From NCBI GenBank assembly GCA_905221605.1, contig CAJNDS010000268.1, forward strand, positions 10,001 through 65,000: a stretch of DNA of 55,000 nt, given 5' to 3'. Below the pieces are notes generated by a model that searched no databases, was not told where the DNA came from, and worked only from the letters and a program-made list of their open reading frames with translations. The position numbers and the translations under genes are program-made. This DNA is from Symbiodinium natans (Eukaryota; Sar; Dinophyceae; Suessiales; Symbiodiniaceae). Below are positions 1 to 10,157 of the stretch, piece by piece. The stretch's first letter is position 1. Every line of letters begins with the position of its first letter.

Positions 1-292
1 ACTGGTGTGGTTGGTTGGGGTGTGCGGGTGTGCGTGTGTGCGGGTGTGCGTGTGTGCGTGTGTGCGTGTGTGCGTGTGTGCGTGTGTGCGTGTGTGCGTG
101 TGTGCGTGTGTGCGTGTGTGCGTGTGTGCGTGTGTGCGTGTGTGCGTGTGTGCGTGTGTGCGTGTGTGCGTGTGTGCGTGTGTGCGTGTGTGCGTGTGTG
201 CGTGTGTGCGCGTGTGCGCGTGTGCGCGTGTGCGCGTGTGCGTGTGCGTGTGCGTGTGGGTGTGGCTGTGTGTGTGTGTGTGTTTGTATTTT
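1..292 (+). repeat. (GTGTGTGC)n minisatellite
   Basis: An 8-bp GTGTGTGC-type unit runs from about 20 to 230 and decays into (GTGTGCGC) and plain (TG)n up to 285. All three forward frames stay open as Cys/Val-rich peptides only because of the repeat; no gene is called. Confidence 0.95.
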
Positions 293-1018
293 CACTTTGG
301 GATTTTGCGATCTTTGTTAATCTTGCTCTCATGTCTGTGGGTTGACTTGAACTGTTTGTTGTTGTGAGGCATGGTCTTTTCTCGGATCGAGGCTTGTGCT
401 TTGGGATTCGGGGCCTCCTGTCGTGGTCTGAAGTTCGTGTTTGGCTTCGGGTTCAGGGTTTGGGGTTCAGGGTGCAGGGTTTAGGGTTTAGGGTTGCCTT
501 TGTCTGTGAGGGAAGAAGCATGGCGGCCCAAGATTGGATTCAGGGCTGTGCATCGATGTTTTTGGAGGCTGCACAAGCCTCAGCCTCCAGAACACATAGG
601 GTCGTTTCGCGTAGCTGTGCGCCCGGCACCTTTCGCGTGCGGCCAACGGAGTTTCCTTCGCCGTGCCTGCCACTCTAGCTCCGGAGCGCAAGCGCAACTT
701 CAGGTACCAACGCAGCCTGCACCTCTAAGGCTTAAGCCCCTAAGCCCTATCCTATCATGAGGGATGACGTTCAATGGTCTTGCATATGTGGCAAGTATAA
801 AAGGCTGGCTGGGGTCAGTACATGTATATGCATGTTTTGTAAGCATGTAGCGAGGGTGGATAGATATTCTCTATTGGGATGAGAGGGCCTGGGCTTTGGG
901 GGCCTGAGGGCTTCGGGGCCTTGATGCTTTGGGGCCTGCAGGGTTGAGGGTTGAGGGCTTCCATAGGAAAACAAGAAGCTCCTGAAACTGCTGTTCTTTA
1001 GCCGGGCAGGGCTACCCA
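293..1018. other. non-repetitive stretch, no gene recognised
   Basis: Mixed sequence with a short TTTAGGG patch at 445-497. ORFs of 70-100 codons overlap in several frames and none has a recognisable motif or splice edges. The start of a C-strand telomeric tract closes it at 1019. Confidence 0.5.
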
Positions 1019-1060
1019 CCCTAAACCCTAAACCCTAAACCCTAAACCCTAAACCCTAAG
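1019..1060 (-). repeat. CCCTAAA tract, ends in an AG acceptor
   Basis: Perfect C-strand heptamers whose last unit is CCCTAAG; that AG is the inferred 3' splice site of the exon starting at 1061. Confidence 0.9.
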
Positions 1061-1146
1061 ACCCTGGAGCCCCTGAAGGATGGCATCCTGAAGACCATGA
1101 TCCATCACTTCGGAGAGCTTCCGGCCAGGATGCTGCAGGCAGCTTG
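1061..1146 (+). CDS. candidate exon, unknown protein
   Basis: Open frame starting ACC-CTG-GAG; reads TLEPLKDGILKTMIHHF and continues as a helix-like sequence to the edge. Left edge CCCTAAG, right edge TTG|GTGTAAG, a good GT donor. Length 86 nt (28 codons plus 2). C-strand repeats lie left and G-strand repeats right. Product not recognised. Confidence 0.5.
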
Positions 1147-1159
1147 GTGTAAGCCCTGT

Positions 1160-1316
1160 ATAGGGTTTAGGGTTTCGGGTTTAGGGTTAGAGTTTAGGGT
1201 TTAGGGTTTAGGGTTTAGGGTTTAGGGTTTAAAGGTTTAAAGGTTTAGGGTTTAGGGTTTAGGGTTCAGGGTTTAGGGTTTAGGGTTTAGGGTTTAGGGT
1301 TTAGGGTTTAGGGTTT
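1160..1316 (+). repeat. TTTAGGG tract
   Basis: G-strand heptamers with a few variants (TTTCGGG, TTTAAAGG). Lies directly after the donor of the 1061-1146 exon. Confidence 0.95.
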
Positions 1317-1559
1317 CAAACCCTACACCCGCACGCCCAAAACCCAGAACCCTAGCCCCTAAGCTTTGCCCCCTTGAAACCCTAATGCCCCAAAGCCCCA
1401 ACTCTACCCAAGTACGTTGTTACATATCCCAAATATAGAACTTCAGCCCGAAACCCCCTCACCCCTATTGCTGTTGATGAACCGTAAACCCCAAGCCCCA
1501 AATCCCAACTCCCAATCCCTAAACATCCGAAACGCCCACAAAACCCTAATCGCCCTAAA

Positions 1560-1790
1560 CACTAAACCCTGAACCCTAAACCCTAAACCCTAAACCCTAA
1601 ACCCTAAACCCTAAACCCTAAACCCTAAACCCTAAACCCTAAACCCTAAACCCTAAACCCTAAACCCTAAACCCTAAACCCTTAACCCTTAACCCTAAAC
1701 CCCAAACCCCAATCCCCAATCCCCAATCCCCAATCCCCAAACCCTAAACCCCAAACCCTAAACCCTAAACCCTAACAAAAGTACCTAAAA
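1560..1790 (-). repeat. CCCTAAA tract with CCCCAAT/CCCCAAA variants
   Basis: About 18 near-perfect CCCTAAA units, then a local run of CCCCAAT repeats at 1712-1740. 1317-1559 is degenerate C-strand sequence. Confidence 0.95.
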
Positions 1791-2732
1791 AACCTCAAAC
1801 CCTGCCTCCGAGGTGGGCTCGCGGACCCAGGAGCAAAGCAAGGGAAACGATGGATGTCCTGTGCAGGGACGTAGGGCCTTGGGGGTTTAGGGTTTAGGGT
1901 TTAGGGTTTCGGGTTTAGGGTTTATGGTTGGTGGCTCCGGGGGAGGGTGGGCGGGTGGGTAGGCTCAGGCTCTGCAGGGGCTAACTCACGTTTATTTGAA
2001 TCTTGGGGGTTTCAGGGCTTGTGGTTTTCGGGGCTCAGGGTTTGGGGTTTAGGTTGTAGGCTTTTTGGGTTTAGAGGTTTCAGGCGTAGAGTTAAACAGA
2101 GAAACAGTACAGGGTTGGGGGGCTGAAGTGAGATTTAAGGTTCGGGTTTGTGGATTACTGTGTATCTACAAGATTTTGCCGCCCATGACCGACATCTTTC
2201 TCCTCTTGCTTGTTTCCCCGCTAACTTGCAGAGCTGTTTAGGGTTCAGGGTTTAGGGTTTTCTCAACCGGTCATGGCGAGCCAGTCTAGGCCCATTGCTA
2301 TGGACCGACTAAGGAGGTGTCCGCATTTGAACAATCTTAGAGACGGTCGGGCAGGGAACTGGCAGGGGACGTGGATCCAGGCGAATGGATGAAGCCCAAA
2401 CCTTAAACCCCAAACCCTAAACCTTAAACCCGGCACCACCCTAATATACCCTAATTTTAACGCTACGCGACCCGCCTCGGCCCGGCCCAGCGCATCCGCG
2501 TGAGCATGGTGATTCCGCAGCGCCCAAGTCGCTGGACCCCAAGCAATAATGGTTGGGTTGAGGGTTGAGGGTTGAGGGTTCCGGGTTTATGGTTTATGGT
2601 TTGGGGTTTGGGGTTGAGGGTTAGTTTAGGGCTCAAGGTTCACGCTTTGGGGTTGAGGGTTTTTTTGGGTTTAGGGTTCGGCTTGGAGTGATCGTAGGGC
2701 TGAGCCAGGCCCTTTAAGGTTTAAGGAGAAGG
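1790..2732. other. mixed island with degenerate telomeric patches
   Basis: Contains small TTTAGGG patches (1885-1925, 2238-2260, 2560-2690) and unassigned stretches at 1800-1880, 2150-2235 and 2260-2390. No coding model could be supported. Confidence 0.4.
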
Positions 2733-2734
2733 GT

Positions 2735-2802
<68 letters not shown>

Positions 2803-2806
2803 GGGT

Positions 2807-2884
<78 letters not shown>
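2733..2884 (+). repeat. poly(G) run of about 150 nt
   Basis: Almost pure G, interrupted only by a TGGGTGGG at about 2802-2809. Reading it in any frame gives Gly (+) or Pro (-) runs, which explains the apparent ORFs here. Length may be imprecise in the assembly. Confidence 0.9.
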
Positions 2885-2887
<3 letters not shown>

Positions 2888-3062
2888 TGCTGGGAGGGGC
2901 TTCAACTGCCTCTGGTCCTGGCGAACCGTCCCCTTGCGGACCCCGGTTTCCCAGGGGGGGTACCCATTTGAGCAAAAAAAGGGGTCCGAAAAAGGGGGGA
3001 GGATTTGGAGGGGTGCCTGTTCTGACAACCTGTACACCTCCGGCCCGAGGCCTCGGCGGATT

Positions 3063-3167
3063 AAACCCTAAACCCCAACCCTAAGAGATAAGGATTTCAG
3101 GTCGCATCAAACCCTAAACCCTAAACCCAAAACCCTAAACCCTAAACCCTAAACCCTAAACCCTAAG
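3063..3167 (-). repeat. CCCTAAA tract
   Basis: C-strand heptamers ending CCCTAAG, which supplies the acceptor for the next island. Confidence 0.9.
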
Positions 3168-3251
3168 CCACCGGCCTTGAAGGAGTTCTACGACCGCATC
3201 GAGGAGCGGGCAGCAGCGACGACCGCAGAGGACCAGTCCGGGCCAATTCGG
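3168..3251 (+). CDS. candidate exon, unknown protein
   Basis: 84 nt, 28 codons, open and phase 0 at both ends; starts PPALKEFYDRIEERAA and looks alpha-helical and charged. Acceptor CCCTAAG, donor CGG|GTTTCT. Function not recognised. Confidence 0.5.
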
Positions 3252-3254
3252 GTT

Positions 3255-3409
3255 TCTGGAGCCCAAACCCTGAACCCTGAACCCTGAACCCTAAACCCTA
3301 AACCCTAAACCCTAAACCCTAAACCCTAAACCTTAAACCTTAAGCCTTAAACCCCAAACCTTCAACCTTGAACCTTAGCAACCCCAAACCCGAAACCCCA
3401 AACCCCAAG
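3255..3409 (-). repeat. CCCTAAA tract, degenerate 3' part
   Basis: CCCTGAA and CCCTAAA units followed by diverged CCTTAAA/CCCCAAA copies; last unit CCCCAAG supplies an acceptor. Confidence 0.9.
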
Positions 3410-3492
3410 CTGCCGTCACTGCAAGGATGTGGGCAAATCCGGGGCGCCGGACCCTTTGGGACAGCTCCCGTGGCCGCCTGGCGCAAGCGGAG
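3410..3492 (+). CDS. candidate exon with CxxC
   Basis: Open frame CRHCKDVGKSGAPDPLG. Acceptor CCCCAAG, donor GGAG|GTTGAC. The C-R-H-C pair could bind metal, but one CxxC is not diagnostic. Confidence 0.42.
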
Positions 3493-3503
3493 GTTGACCT
3501 ATG

Positions 3504-3575
3504 TTAGGGTTTAGGGTTTAGGGTTTAGGGTTTAGGGTTTAGGGTTTAGGGTTGAGGGTTTAGGGTTTAGGGTTT
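3504..3575 (+). repeat. TTTAGGG tract
   Basis: Ten near-perfect units just after the 3410-3492 exon. Confidence 0.95.
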
Positions 3576-3723
3576 GGGGTGCAAGCAAGCCCTAATCCTA
3601 TAGATGCTTAGGGGTTTGGCATGTTTAGTTCATGCTTTGGGGGTTTGGGGTATTAGGATTCAGGGTTGAATATAAGGTTTCAGGAGAGGTCACCTGAGGG
3701 GAGTGGGCGAGTGAACGTAGGTA

Positions 3724-3861
3724 CCTAAACCCTAAACCCTAAACCCTAAACCCTAAACCCTAAACCCTAAACCCTAAACTCTAAACACTAAACCCTAAAT
3801 CCTAAACCCTAAATCCTAAATCCTAAATCCCAAATCCTAAACCCTAACCCTAAACCCTAAG
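3724..3861 (-). repeat. CCCTAAA tract
   Basis: C-strand heptamers with CCCTAAT/CCTAAAT variants; ends CCCTAAG. Confidence 0.95.
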
Positions 3862-3940
3862 CCCTGTGGAGGTGGCGCTTTCTACGCGGAATCTGCTCGC
3901 GACGGAGGCGGCGGACTTGATCTCTGGAGAGCGACTGAAC
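3862..3940 (+). CDS. candidate exon, unknown protein
   Basis: Open frame PVEVALSTRNLLATEAADL. Acceptor CCCTAAG; the donor is not obvious (a GC inside GAGCGACTG is possible). Confidence 0.35.
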
Positions 3941-4197
3941 TTAGGGTCTAGGGCGTCAAGGCTTTAAGGGTTCAGGGCTTAGGGTCAAGAATTTAGGGTT
4001 TAGGGTTGAGGGCTTTAAGGCTGTAAGGCTTTAGGGGTTCTAGGGTTCAGAATTTCGATGTCGGGTTTAGGGCTTTAAGGCTTTAAGGGTTCAGGGCTGA
4101 GGGTGGAGGATTTCTGCCTTTCACCAAGTCAGGGGGGGCAGTGGAGTTGCGAAGGCTTTGTGGTTTTCGTTAAGCCTTGTTTAGTACCTGCTTAAGG

Positions 4198-4220
4198 CCC
4201 CCCCCCCCAAAAAATAAAAA
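4198..4220. repeat. poly(C)-poly(A) junction
   Basis: About 11 C directly followed by an A-rich run. The preceding TGCTTAAG is shared with the junction at 5354. Confidence 0.8.
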
Positions 4221-4640
4221 AGGAGCTTCCTTATAAGGGAAACATAGGGATTATTGCTTTTTTGTTAAAATTCTTTTGGGGTTCTGATGCAAATCGTAGT
4301 TCTTCATGCCTACTTAAACCCCGAGACCAGAGAACTCAGGAGCCTGAAGAATGCCAACATGATCCCCTGATGGATCCCGTACATAAGTTGTAAAATAGAC
4401 TACCGTGAGCTCTCAACCCCCACAATTTAAGCGGTTTAGGGCTTGTTGAGCTTCGAGCATCCAGTATATGAGGATCTCTATTCTCGGGACTGCTTTGGGT
4501 TTAGGGTTTGGGGTTTGGGGTTCAGAGCAAGGCCAGTGCTCGATGTTTTGGTCCTAAACACCAAACCCCTAAAACCAAGCAACAGCTTCCAAATTTGATG
4601 TGCAACATCAGATTCAAAAGCCGTAGTCTAGGGCTTTGGG
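4221..4640. other. intron-like island, nothing coding seen
   Basis: Moderately A+T-rich sequence with small TTTAGGG/TTTGGGG patches at 4496-4523. No convincing ORF. Confidence 0.4.
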
Positions 4641-4646
4641 TTTAGA

Positions 4647-4741
4647 TTGGGATGTTCCCCTGTATACTAAGAAGGACTTTAATAGGGATTCCCCTTCTTA
4701 TAATCCCTATTAAGCACTGTTAGTATCAGGGGGGGCATCCT
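4647..4741. mobile_element. palindromic MITE-like element A1
   Basis: Inverted-repeat element starting TTGGGATGTTCCCC and ending GGGGGGCATCCTAA, with internal GGGATT...AATCCC arms. One of six related copies. Flanked on both sides by GGTTTAGA, which may be a target duplication but is also telomere-like. Confidence 0.75.
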
Positions 4742-4822
4742 AAGGTTTAGAGCTTCAGGAATTAGAGTGCAGGTTTTAGGGTTTGGGGCTTAGGGTTTTG
4801 CGTTTGGTCTCGTCGCCTGCAG

Positions 4823-4888
4823 GCCACGAGCACCTCCCCGAGTGGTTTACCGCCTGAGGCCGGAAAAACGCGTCTTTGGGGATCTAGG
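4823..4888 (+). CDS. weak candidate exon
   Basis: Acceptor GCCTGCAG; open frame ATSTSPSGLPPEAGKTRL. No clear donor before the telomeric patch. Low support. Confidence 0.22.
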
Positions 4889-4919
4889 GTTTAGGGCACC
4901 ACCTGCACCCTAAACCATA

Positions 4920-5600
4920 TCACCTGAACCCCTCTAAACCCTGCTGCTTGGAGTTAGTTGCCAGGCTTCCCCCCCCCCCCCCGACCCCCCCAGGACTCCC
5001 CAAGTTTTCCTGGGATCCTATAGGACGTGTTTCCTATCAGCGGCCCCTTGCGGCGTTTTTCGTTGCGCGAGCATTGGCCGTCCACTTTCGTTCGGGGGAT
5101 GAACGTAGCTGGGCTTGGGAGTACTACACTTTAATCCTTTTTTGGTTCCGGGTTCCTATTCGAGCTACTCAATACACAAAAAAATATATACTTTTGGTTC
5201 CAGAGTCTACTCCAAAGTAGGGGGAAGATCCTGAGCGTGTCAGGGAGCATGTCAGACACCTGGGGCCGTAGCCACTTAGGCAATTTTTTGGGGCACTTCG
5301 TTGCCGGACCCGTGAAAGACCGTGAAAGACTAGTAATTGCTTAAGAACCCCCGCCCCCCCCCCCCCCCCCAAAAAAAAAAAGAAAAATGCAAATTGTTCT
5401 TCCTCATAACGGCAGTATAACAAAATCCCCTCCTGAAGCCGTAAGCTGCAGGTCCCGACGCTGCGACCCCGAGGGTAACGAGTCCATAGCGTCGCTGTAC
5501 AGGCAGGGTCGGGCTTTGAAAGGCTTCGTACCCTAAGCCCTAAACCCCAGGCCCGAAACCCGAAACTCCCAATCCAAAACCCTATGAGGGTTTGGGGTCC
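4920..5600. other. low-repeat island, no gene supported
   Basis: Contains an unbroken 90-codon frame over 4948-5220 without recognisable motifs, a duplicated CGTGAAAGAC at 5311-5330, and the poly(C)-poly(A) junction. A short C-strand patch lies at 5530-5585. Confidence 0.4.
5354..5386. repeat. poly(C)-poly(A) junction
   Basis: About 17 C followed directly by about 11 A, preceded by TGCTTAAGAACC. Confidence 0.85.
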
Positions 5601-6244
5601 AGGGTTTAGTGCTTCAGGTTCTCTCTCTGGCTTCCGGTTTGTGGGGGCAAAAGGCCTTGGGCTTCTGGTGTGGGGATCACAGGGAGATCCAGCGGGACCG
5701 CTGCAGGTGGGGGGGGGGGGGGGGGCCCTCTCAATTACAAGATGCCGTACATGCAGCATCCCCTCCTGCCGACCACACGCGCCTGCACTTACCGAGTATT
5801 GAATTTAAGTATCAGGATTTGGGGTTTATTAGGGTTTAGGGTTTAGGGTTGAGTGTTTAGGGGGCAAGGAGATTCTTCGCAGAGGGTCCCGAAGACCCTT
5901 CGCCCAAAAGGCAGATGCCCCAAGTCATGAGCCTCTTGTTTACACCGAGCCAGGACACACCGAAGCCCCAACACCGCCAACGCCTCCTACACCCCAAGCC
6001 GGTTTAGGGTTTGGGGTTTAGGGTTTAGGATTTAGGGTATCCTGTAACCTGAAGCCCTAAAACCCCAAACTCTCAATCCTGAAACCACACACAGGACTGA
6101 GGGTTTAGGTTTGCGGTTTTGACAAACGTGGTTCTTCAGTTTGTTCAACTTGATTGTCGTTATTTAGCATCGCAACAAACAGTCCCTGAATGGCATTCGT
6201 CGTGCGAATGTGTATACCCCTGTGAAATCCCATTCAGGCAATTG
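5600..6244. other. mixed island with poly(G) run
   Basis: Poly(G) of about 17 at 5708-5725, small TTTAGGG patches at 5829-5860 and 6002-6040, otherwise unassigned. The 5584-5839 ORFs overlap in several frames and are not supported. Confidence 0.4.
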
Positions 6245-6592
6245 GCCTAAACTCTGAACCCTAAACCCTAAACCCTAAACCCTAACCCCTAAACCCAAAG
6301 CCCTAAACCCTAAACAGTAAGCCCTAAACCCTAAACCCTAAACCCTAAACCCTAAACCCTAAACCCTAAACCCTAAACCCTAAACCCTAAACCCTAAACC
6401 CTAAACCCTAAACCCTAAACCCTAAACCCTAAACCCTAACCTAAACCCTAAACCCTAAACCCTAAACCCTAAACCCTAAACCCTAAACCCTAAAACCTAA
6501 ACCCTAAACCCTAAACCCTAAACCCTAAACCCTAAACCCTAAACCCTAAACCCTAAACCCTAAACCCTAAACCCTAAACCCTAAACCCCAAG
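6245..6592 (-). repeat. long CCCTAAA tract
   Basis: About 45 mostly perfect C-strand heptamers; ends CCCCAAG. Confidence 0.97.
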
Positions 6593-6680
6593 TCATGGCT
6601 ACAGGAGCTTCCGTGAGCGACGCTTGGATTCTCTGCCGCGGCGTTTGGCAGCGGGGGTGGCTCGGACCTATACTCTCCGG
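6593..6680 (+). CDS. candidate exon, unknown protein
   Basis: Open frame MATGASVSDAWILCRGVWQR and on to a Gly-Pro-rich end. Acceptor CCCCAAG, donor CCGG|GTAGGT. Flanked left by C-strand and right by G-strand arrays. The ATG at 6595 could be an internal Met or a start. Confidence 0.5.
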
Positions 6681-6687
6681 GTAGGTG

Positions 6688-6990
6688 GGTGTAGGGTTTA
6701 GGGTTTAGGGTTTAGGGTTTAGGGTTTAGGGTTTAGGGTTTAGGGTTTAGGGTTTAGGGTTTAGGGTTTAGGGTTTTAGGGTTTAGGGGTTAGGGGTTTA
6801 GGGTTTAGGGTTTAGGGCTTAGGGCTTTGGGTTCAGGGTTTAGGGTTTTAGGGTTTAGGGTTTAGGGTGTAGGGTTTAGGGTTTAGGGGTTAGGGTTAGG
6901 GTTTAGGGTTTAGGGTTTAGGGTTTAGGGTTTAGGGTTTAGGGTTCAGGGTTCAGGGTTTAGGGTTTAGGATTAGGTTTTAGGGTTTAGG
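6688..6990 (+). repeat. long TTTAGGG tract
   Basis: About 40 G-strand units with occasional TTTTAGGG, TTCAGGG and TTAGGG variants. Confidence 0.97.
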
Positions 6991-7349
6991 GTTTAGGCTT
7001 GGGGCTAAGAGCTTCGGGGTAGGGTTTGGGGTTGAAGGTTAGGGGTTTTCGGGGTCCAGGGTTTAGGGTTTCAGGTTAACGCATTTTGGATTTGAAGGCC
7101 TCAGAGCCGTTTTAGGGTTTAGGGTTTAGGGCGATAGGGTTTAGGGTGTATTTTGGGTTTGGGGTTGCGTTGGGGATGCATGACGCTCGTTGGCGGGCAT
7201 GAGGTCCATGCTGAAGATCTCCAACCCTGACCCCTAAGTCTAAACCATCAACCCTCAACCCTCAACCCTAAGCCTTAAGCCCTAAACCCTAAACCCTATA
7301 CCCTAAACCCTAAACCCTATAAACCCTAAACCCAAACCCTAACCCTAAG
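6991..7349. other. degenerate G-strand then C-strand sequence
   Basis: G-strand remnants to 7165, a 50-bp unassigned piece, then a C-strand tract at 7255-7345. This is the G-to-C order expected of an intron interior. Confidence 0.6.
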
Positions 7350-7395
7350 CCCCAACAAGCTCCAGGCCACACAGGCTCTGAACGAGTTCTGCACC
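7350..7395 (+). CDS. short candidate exon
   Basis: Acceptor CCCTAAG, then an open frame PNKLQATQALNEFCTL. Donor unclear. Low support because of its length. Confidence 0.3.
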
Positions 7396-7689
7396 TTAAA
7401 CCCTGCATTCCACCCTCGTTGCGGGGGCTATGGGCCCAATAGGTTTTTAGGGGTTTGGGGGTTTAGAGTAGCAGGGCCAAGGAGGGAGGCCTAAAGCCAA
7501 ACCTCGAAGCCTCAAGACCTAAACCCTGAACTCAAAACCCGAAACCCTAAACCCAACACCCTAGCGCCGTCCCCTTTCCCTAAAACCCGAAACTGTAGAA
7601 TCCTAGATCCTGAATCACTAAACCCTCAACCCTGAACCCTCAGGCGTAAACCCTAAACCCTAAACCCTGAACCCTGAAAACCATCATGA

Positions 7690-7748
7690 GACCCTCTGGT
7701 GAGGTGCCCCGGCGTTTGGCTGCAGTGCAGCAGAAGGAGAGGGCTTAG
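7690..7748 (+). CDS. short candidate terminal exon
   Basis: Open frame TIMRPSGEVPRRLAAVQQKE, closed by a TAG formed at the join with the following TTTAGGG array. No clear AG acceptor. Confidence 0.28.
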
Positions 7749-8180
7749 GGTTTAGGGCTTAGGGTTTAGGGCTTAGGGTTTAGGGTTTAGGGTTTAGGGT
7801 TTAGGGTTTATGGCAAGCCAGGGAGTCAGGGAGTTCAGAGTTCAGGGTTGAAGTAGGGTTTGGTTGGAGTGTAGGGTTTAGAGTTTAGGGTATTTCGAGT
7901 TTAGGCTTTAGGGTATAGGGCTTAGGTTAGGATGAGTTTAGGGTTTAGGGTTTTCGGGCATTTTGAGTTTAGGGTGTAGGGTTTAGGATTTTTGGTGTAT
8001 TCTTAGTTTAGGGTTCAGGGCTAAGCAGTGCGGCTGGAGGATTCGTTTTTGGAGGCTGAAGGCTTGGTAGGGCTCAGTTGGATTAGGTTTCTGTCTGTTT
8101 GGCTTGTAGAGCTCAGGGTTTTGAGGTCTTTGAGGGGCGTAGGGTTAACCAGGGTTTAGGGTTTAGGGTTTAGGGTTTAG
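7745..8180 (+). repeat. TTTAGGG tract and degenerate G-strand continuation
   Basis: Clean units at 7745-7810, diverged remnants to 8150, and a clean patch at 8152-8184. No gene seen between. Confidence 0.8.
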
Positions 8181-8409
8181 GGTGCACAAAGCTGTAGGCT
8201 GTAGGTGTGGTGGGGCTACCAGGTTTTTGGCGGACAAGGGCTTTTAGGCCTGCACGTTTGTGTTATTCCCGTTTTTTTGTGGGGCAATGGGGTCAGGGTT
8301 CAGGGACTAAAGTGGTGATCAATCCCGAACCCGAAAGCCCCTTACCATCCCAAACGCTCCAGCGCCCCAAAAGCCTAAAATGCCAAAACCCTGAACCCTG
8401 AACCCTGAA

Positions 8410-8535
8410 CCCACCCTAAACCCTAAACCCTAAACCCTAAACCCTAAACCCTAAACCCTAAACCCTAAACCCTAAACCCTAAACCCTAAACCCTAAACCC
8501 TAAGGGAACCTTAGGGAACCTTAGGACCTAAGGTT
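8410..8535 (-). repeat. CCCTAAA tract with AGGGAACCTT tail
   Basis: Fourteen perfect C-strand units, then two to three 10-bp AGGGAACCTT units. The same kind of tail ends another C-strand tract near 39880. Confidence 0.9.
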
Positions 8536-8579
8536 CAACTAATAAAGGGGACGCCGCGGCCAAGCAGTACGAATGCTGA

Positions 8580-8620
8580 CCCCCCCCCCCCAAAAAAAAA
8601 AAAATATATATATATATATA
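8580..8620. repeat. poly(C)-poly(A)-(TA)n run
   Basis: Twelve C, thirteen A, then (TA)8. Third instance of a direct C-run/A-run junction. Confidence 0.9.
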
Positions 8621-8694
8621 AGGAACAACACAACAAAACCAAAACCCTAGTACCACAAGACCCTAAACCCTGAACCCACCCTCTCCTTCTGTAG

Positions 8695-8761
8695 GTCGGT
8701 GGGCGCCGTCGAGCGCACAGCGAGACCATGGCAGGCTCTGCTGAGCTGCAGAGCCTGGGAG
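8695..8761 (+). CDS. candidate exon, unknown protein
   Basis: A textbook 3' splice site CTCTCCTTCTGTAG precedes an open frame VGGRRRAHSETMAGSAELQS; donor GGAG|GTGTCC. The frame stays open past the donor, so the right edge is uncertain. Confidence 0.45.
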
Positions 8762-8799
8762 GTGTCCCTGGGGTCCCCCAGTGCAAGACCGCGAGGCCT

Positions 8800-9190
8800 A
8801 AATTGTCTTTCCGAAGCTTCTATGTATGACCTTCACAAGGTATCTGTATGGCAACATGAGCAAGAATTGAAAGAGTGGGCTTGCCTGGCTTGGTTTCGCC
8901 TAGATCTGGCCTTGGCTCCTTTGCAGCAGTCTTTGGGTGGTCTTTGGCTGGGCATGTCTGCATACTAGTGCGTCCAGCTGACCGATGCTACGCCTCAAGC
9001 CCTCAATCCCCAAGACCCGAAAGCCCCCAAGACCCAAAAACCCTTAAAACCCGACCCTCAAACCCTGAGGCCCTGAAGGGTTTAGGGGTTTTCGGGTTTT
9101 GGGGTTTAGGGGGTTTATTAGGATTTTAGGGTTTTTGGGGGGTTTTGGGGTTGTTTGGGTTTTAAGGTCTTGGGGTTTTAGGGTTGTCTG
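8800..9190. other. mixed island, no gene supported
   Basis: Overlapping ORFs on 8699-9129 without motifs. From 9060 on the sequence is diverged TTTAGGG/TTTTGGGG. Confidence 0.35.
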
Positions 9191-9198
9191 AGCCACAG

Positions 9199-9262
9199 GA
9201 GCAACTTCGCGCACGCTGGTCTTTCTACTGGCTCGTCCGGAAGATGCTGATTTTGGATCCAG
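9199..9262 (+). CDS. candidate exon, unknown protein
   Basis: Acceptor GCCACAG, open frame EQLRARWSFYWLVRKMLIL, donor CCAG|GTGGAG. 64 nt, 21 codons plus 1. Amphipathic, aromatic-rich; not recognised. Confidence 0.45.
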
Positions 9263-9365
9263 GTGGAGCTTTCAAAGTCTCCGGACCCCCTAAGTCGCTT
9301 AAGGGGGTTTAGGGTGATGATTTTTAGGGTTTAGGGTTTAGGCTTTAGGGTTTAGGGTGACAGCC

Positions 9366-9436
9366 CGATCGCCTGAAGGCAAGCGCGTTGGCCCGGCGAA
9401 GGCCCTGACGCTCCTCGGGTCGACCGGCTAAGCACT
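9366..9436 (+). CDS. weak candidate exon
   Basis: After TGACAG an open frame RSPEGKRVGPAKALTLLG runs to a TAA; the following ACG|GTTTAGGG could be a donor in another frame. Low support. Confidence 0.25.
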
Positions 9437-9439
9437 GCT

Positions 9440-9625
9440 GAACGGTTTAGGGTTTAGGGTTTAGGGTTTAGGGTTTAGGGGTTTAGGGGTTTAGGGGTTT
9501 AGGGGTTTAGGGGTTTAGGGGTTTAGGGGTTTAGGGGTTTAGGGTTTAGGGTTTAGGGGTTTAGGGGTTTAGGGGCTTAGGGGTTTAGGGGTTTAGGGGT
9601 TTAAGGGTTTAGGGGTTTAGGGATG
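9440..9625 (+). repeat. TTTAGGG then TTTAGGGG (8-bp) array
   Basis: Starts with heptamers and switches near 9474 to a homogeneous 8-bp TTTAGGGG array of about 17 units. Confidence 0.95.
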
Positions 9626-10095
9626 AAAGCCTGAAGGTTTTTGGAGTTTGGGGAGGGGTTTAAGAGCTAGGGTTTAGGGTTTTCGGGAGCTCGGTTTGGG
9701 GGTTTAGGGGTTTAGGGCTTTAGGGCTTGAGGGGTTTAGGGGTTCACAGCAGGGGTTTAGGGGTTTCGGGTTTAGGGTGGGTATAGGTGTTAGGTTTAGG
9801 GTTTCGGGGCTTAGGGTCCTGAAGCCCGAAACCTCAAAGCAGCTCCCTCAAGCGCGATCCTCATGCCTGAAGGATTCGAAATCAGCCGCGGTTTGTAGAC
9901 ACATAAGCATCGAGTCAGTGTTAATGAGTAAACAGGGTCAGAATGATTTGGGGGCATGAATCCGATGTTTAGGCTCTGTCTGTAGAAGTAGGCTCAGACC
10001 CGTGGCGTTTATGGCTTTCTTCTAGGGCATGGAGGCTTTACAAGAGGGCGTAGGGGGCCTACCGGGTTGAGGGATGAGTTTTTAAATTGCAAGCC
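9626..10095. other. degenerate G-strand sequence and unassigned piece
   Basis: Diverged TTTAGGG derivatives to 9810, then about 280 bp without a supported ORF, ending in GCAAG, the acceptor of the next island. Confidence 0.4.
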
Positions 10096-10157
10096 GGGCC
10101 ATGATGGCCTGCGCGCATGCTAATGACATGAGGCTGGTGGCCAGCCATGTGCCCGGT
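10096..10157 (+). CDS. candidate exon abutting GTTTAGGG
   Basis: Open frame RAMMACAHANDMRLVASHVP. Donor is CCCG|GTTTAG: the first GT of the telomeric array itself. Acceptor TTGCAAG. Confidence 0.5.

Noticed and set aside
1-320. Window start as a chromosome end (telomere)
   Set aside because: The first 290 bp are GTGTGTGC repeats, not TTTAGGG, and telomeric heptamers occur in both orientations throughout, so they are interstitial.
5-367. Three overlapping Cys/Val-rich ORFs of about 100-120 codons
   Set aside because: They are translations of the 8-bp minisatellite in all three frames.
2714-3071. Poly-Pro and poly-Gly ORFs
   Set aside because: Produced by the poly(G) run on both strands; no independent coding evidence.
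5266-5285. Possible relic of the dinoflagellate spliced leader (CCGTAGCCA...GGC)
   Set aside because: Only nine contiguous bases match and the rest differs; expected by chance in a window this long.
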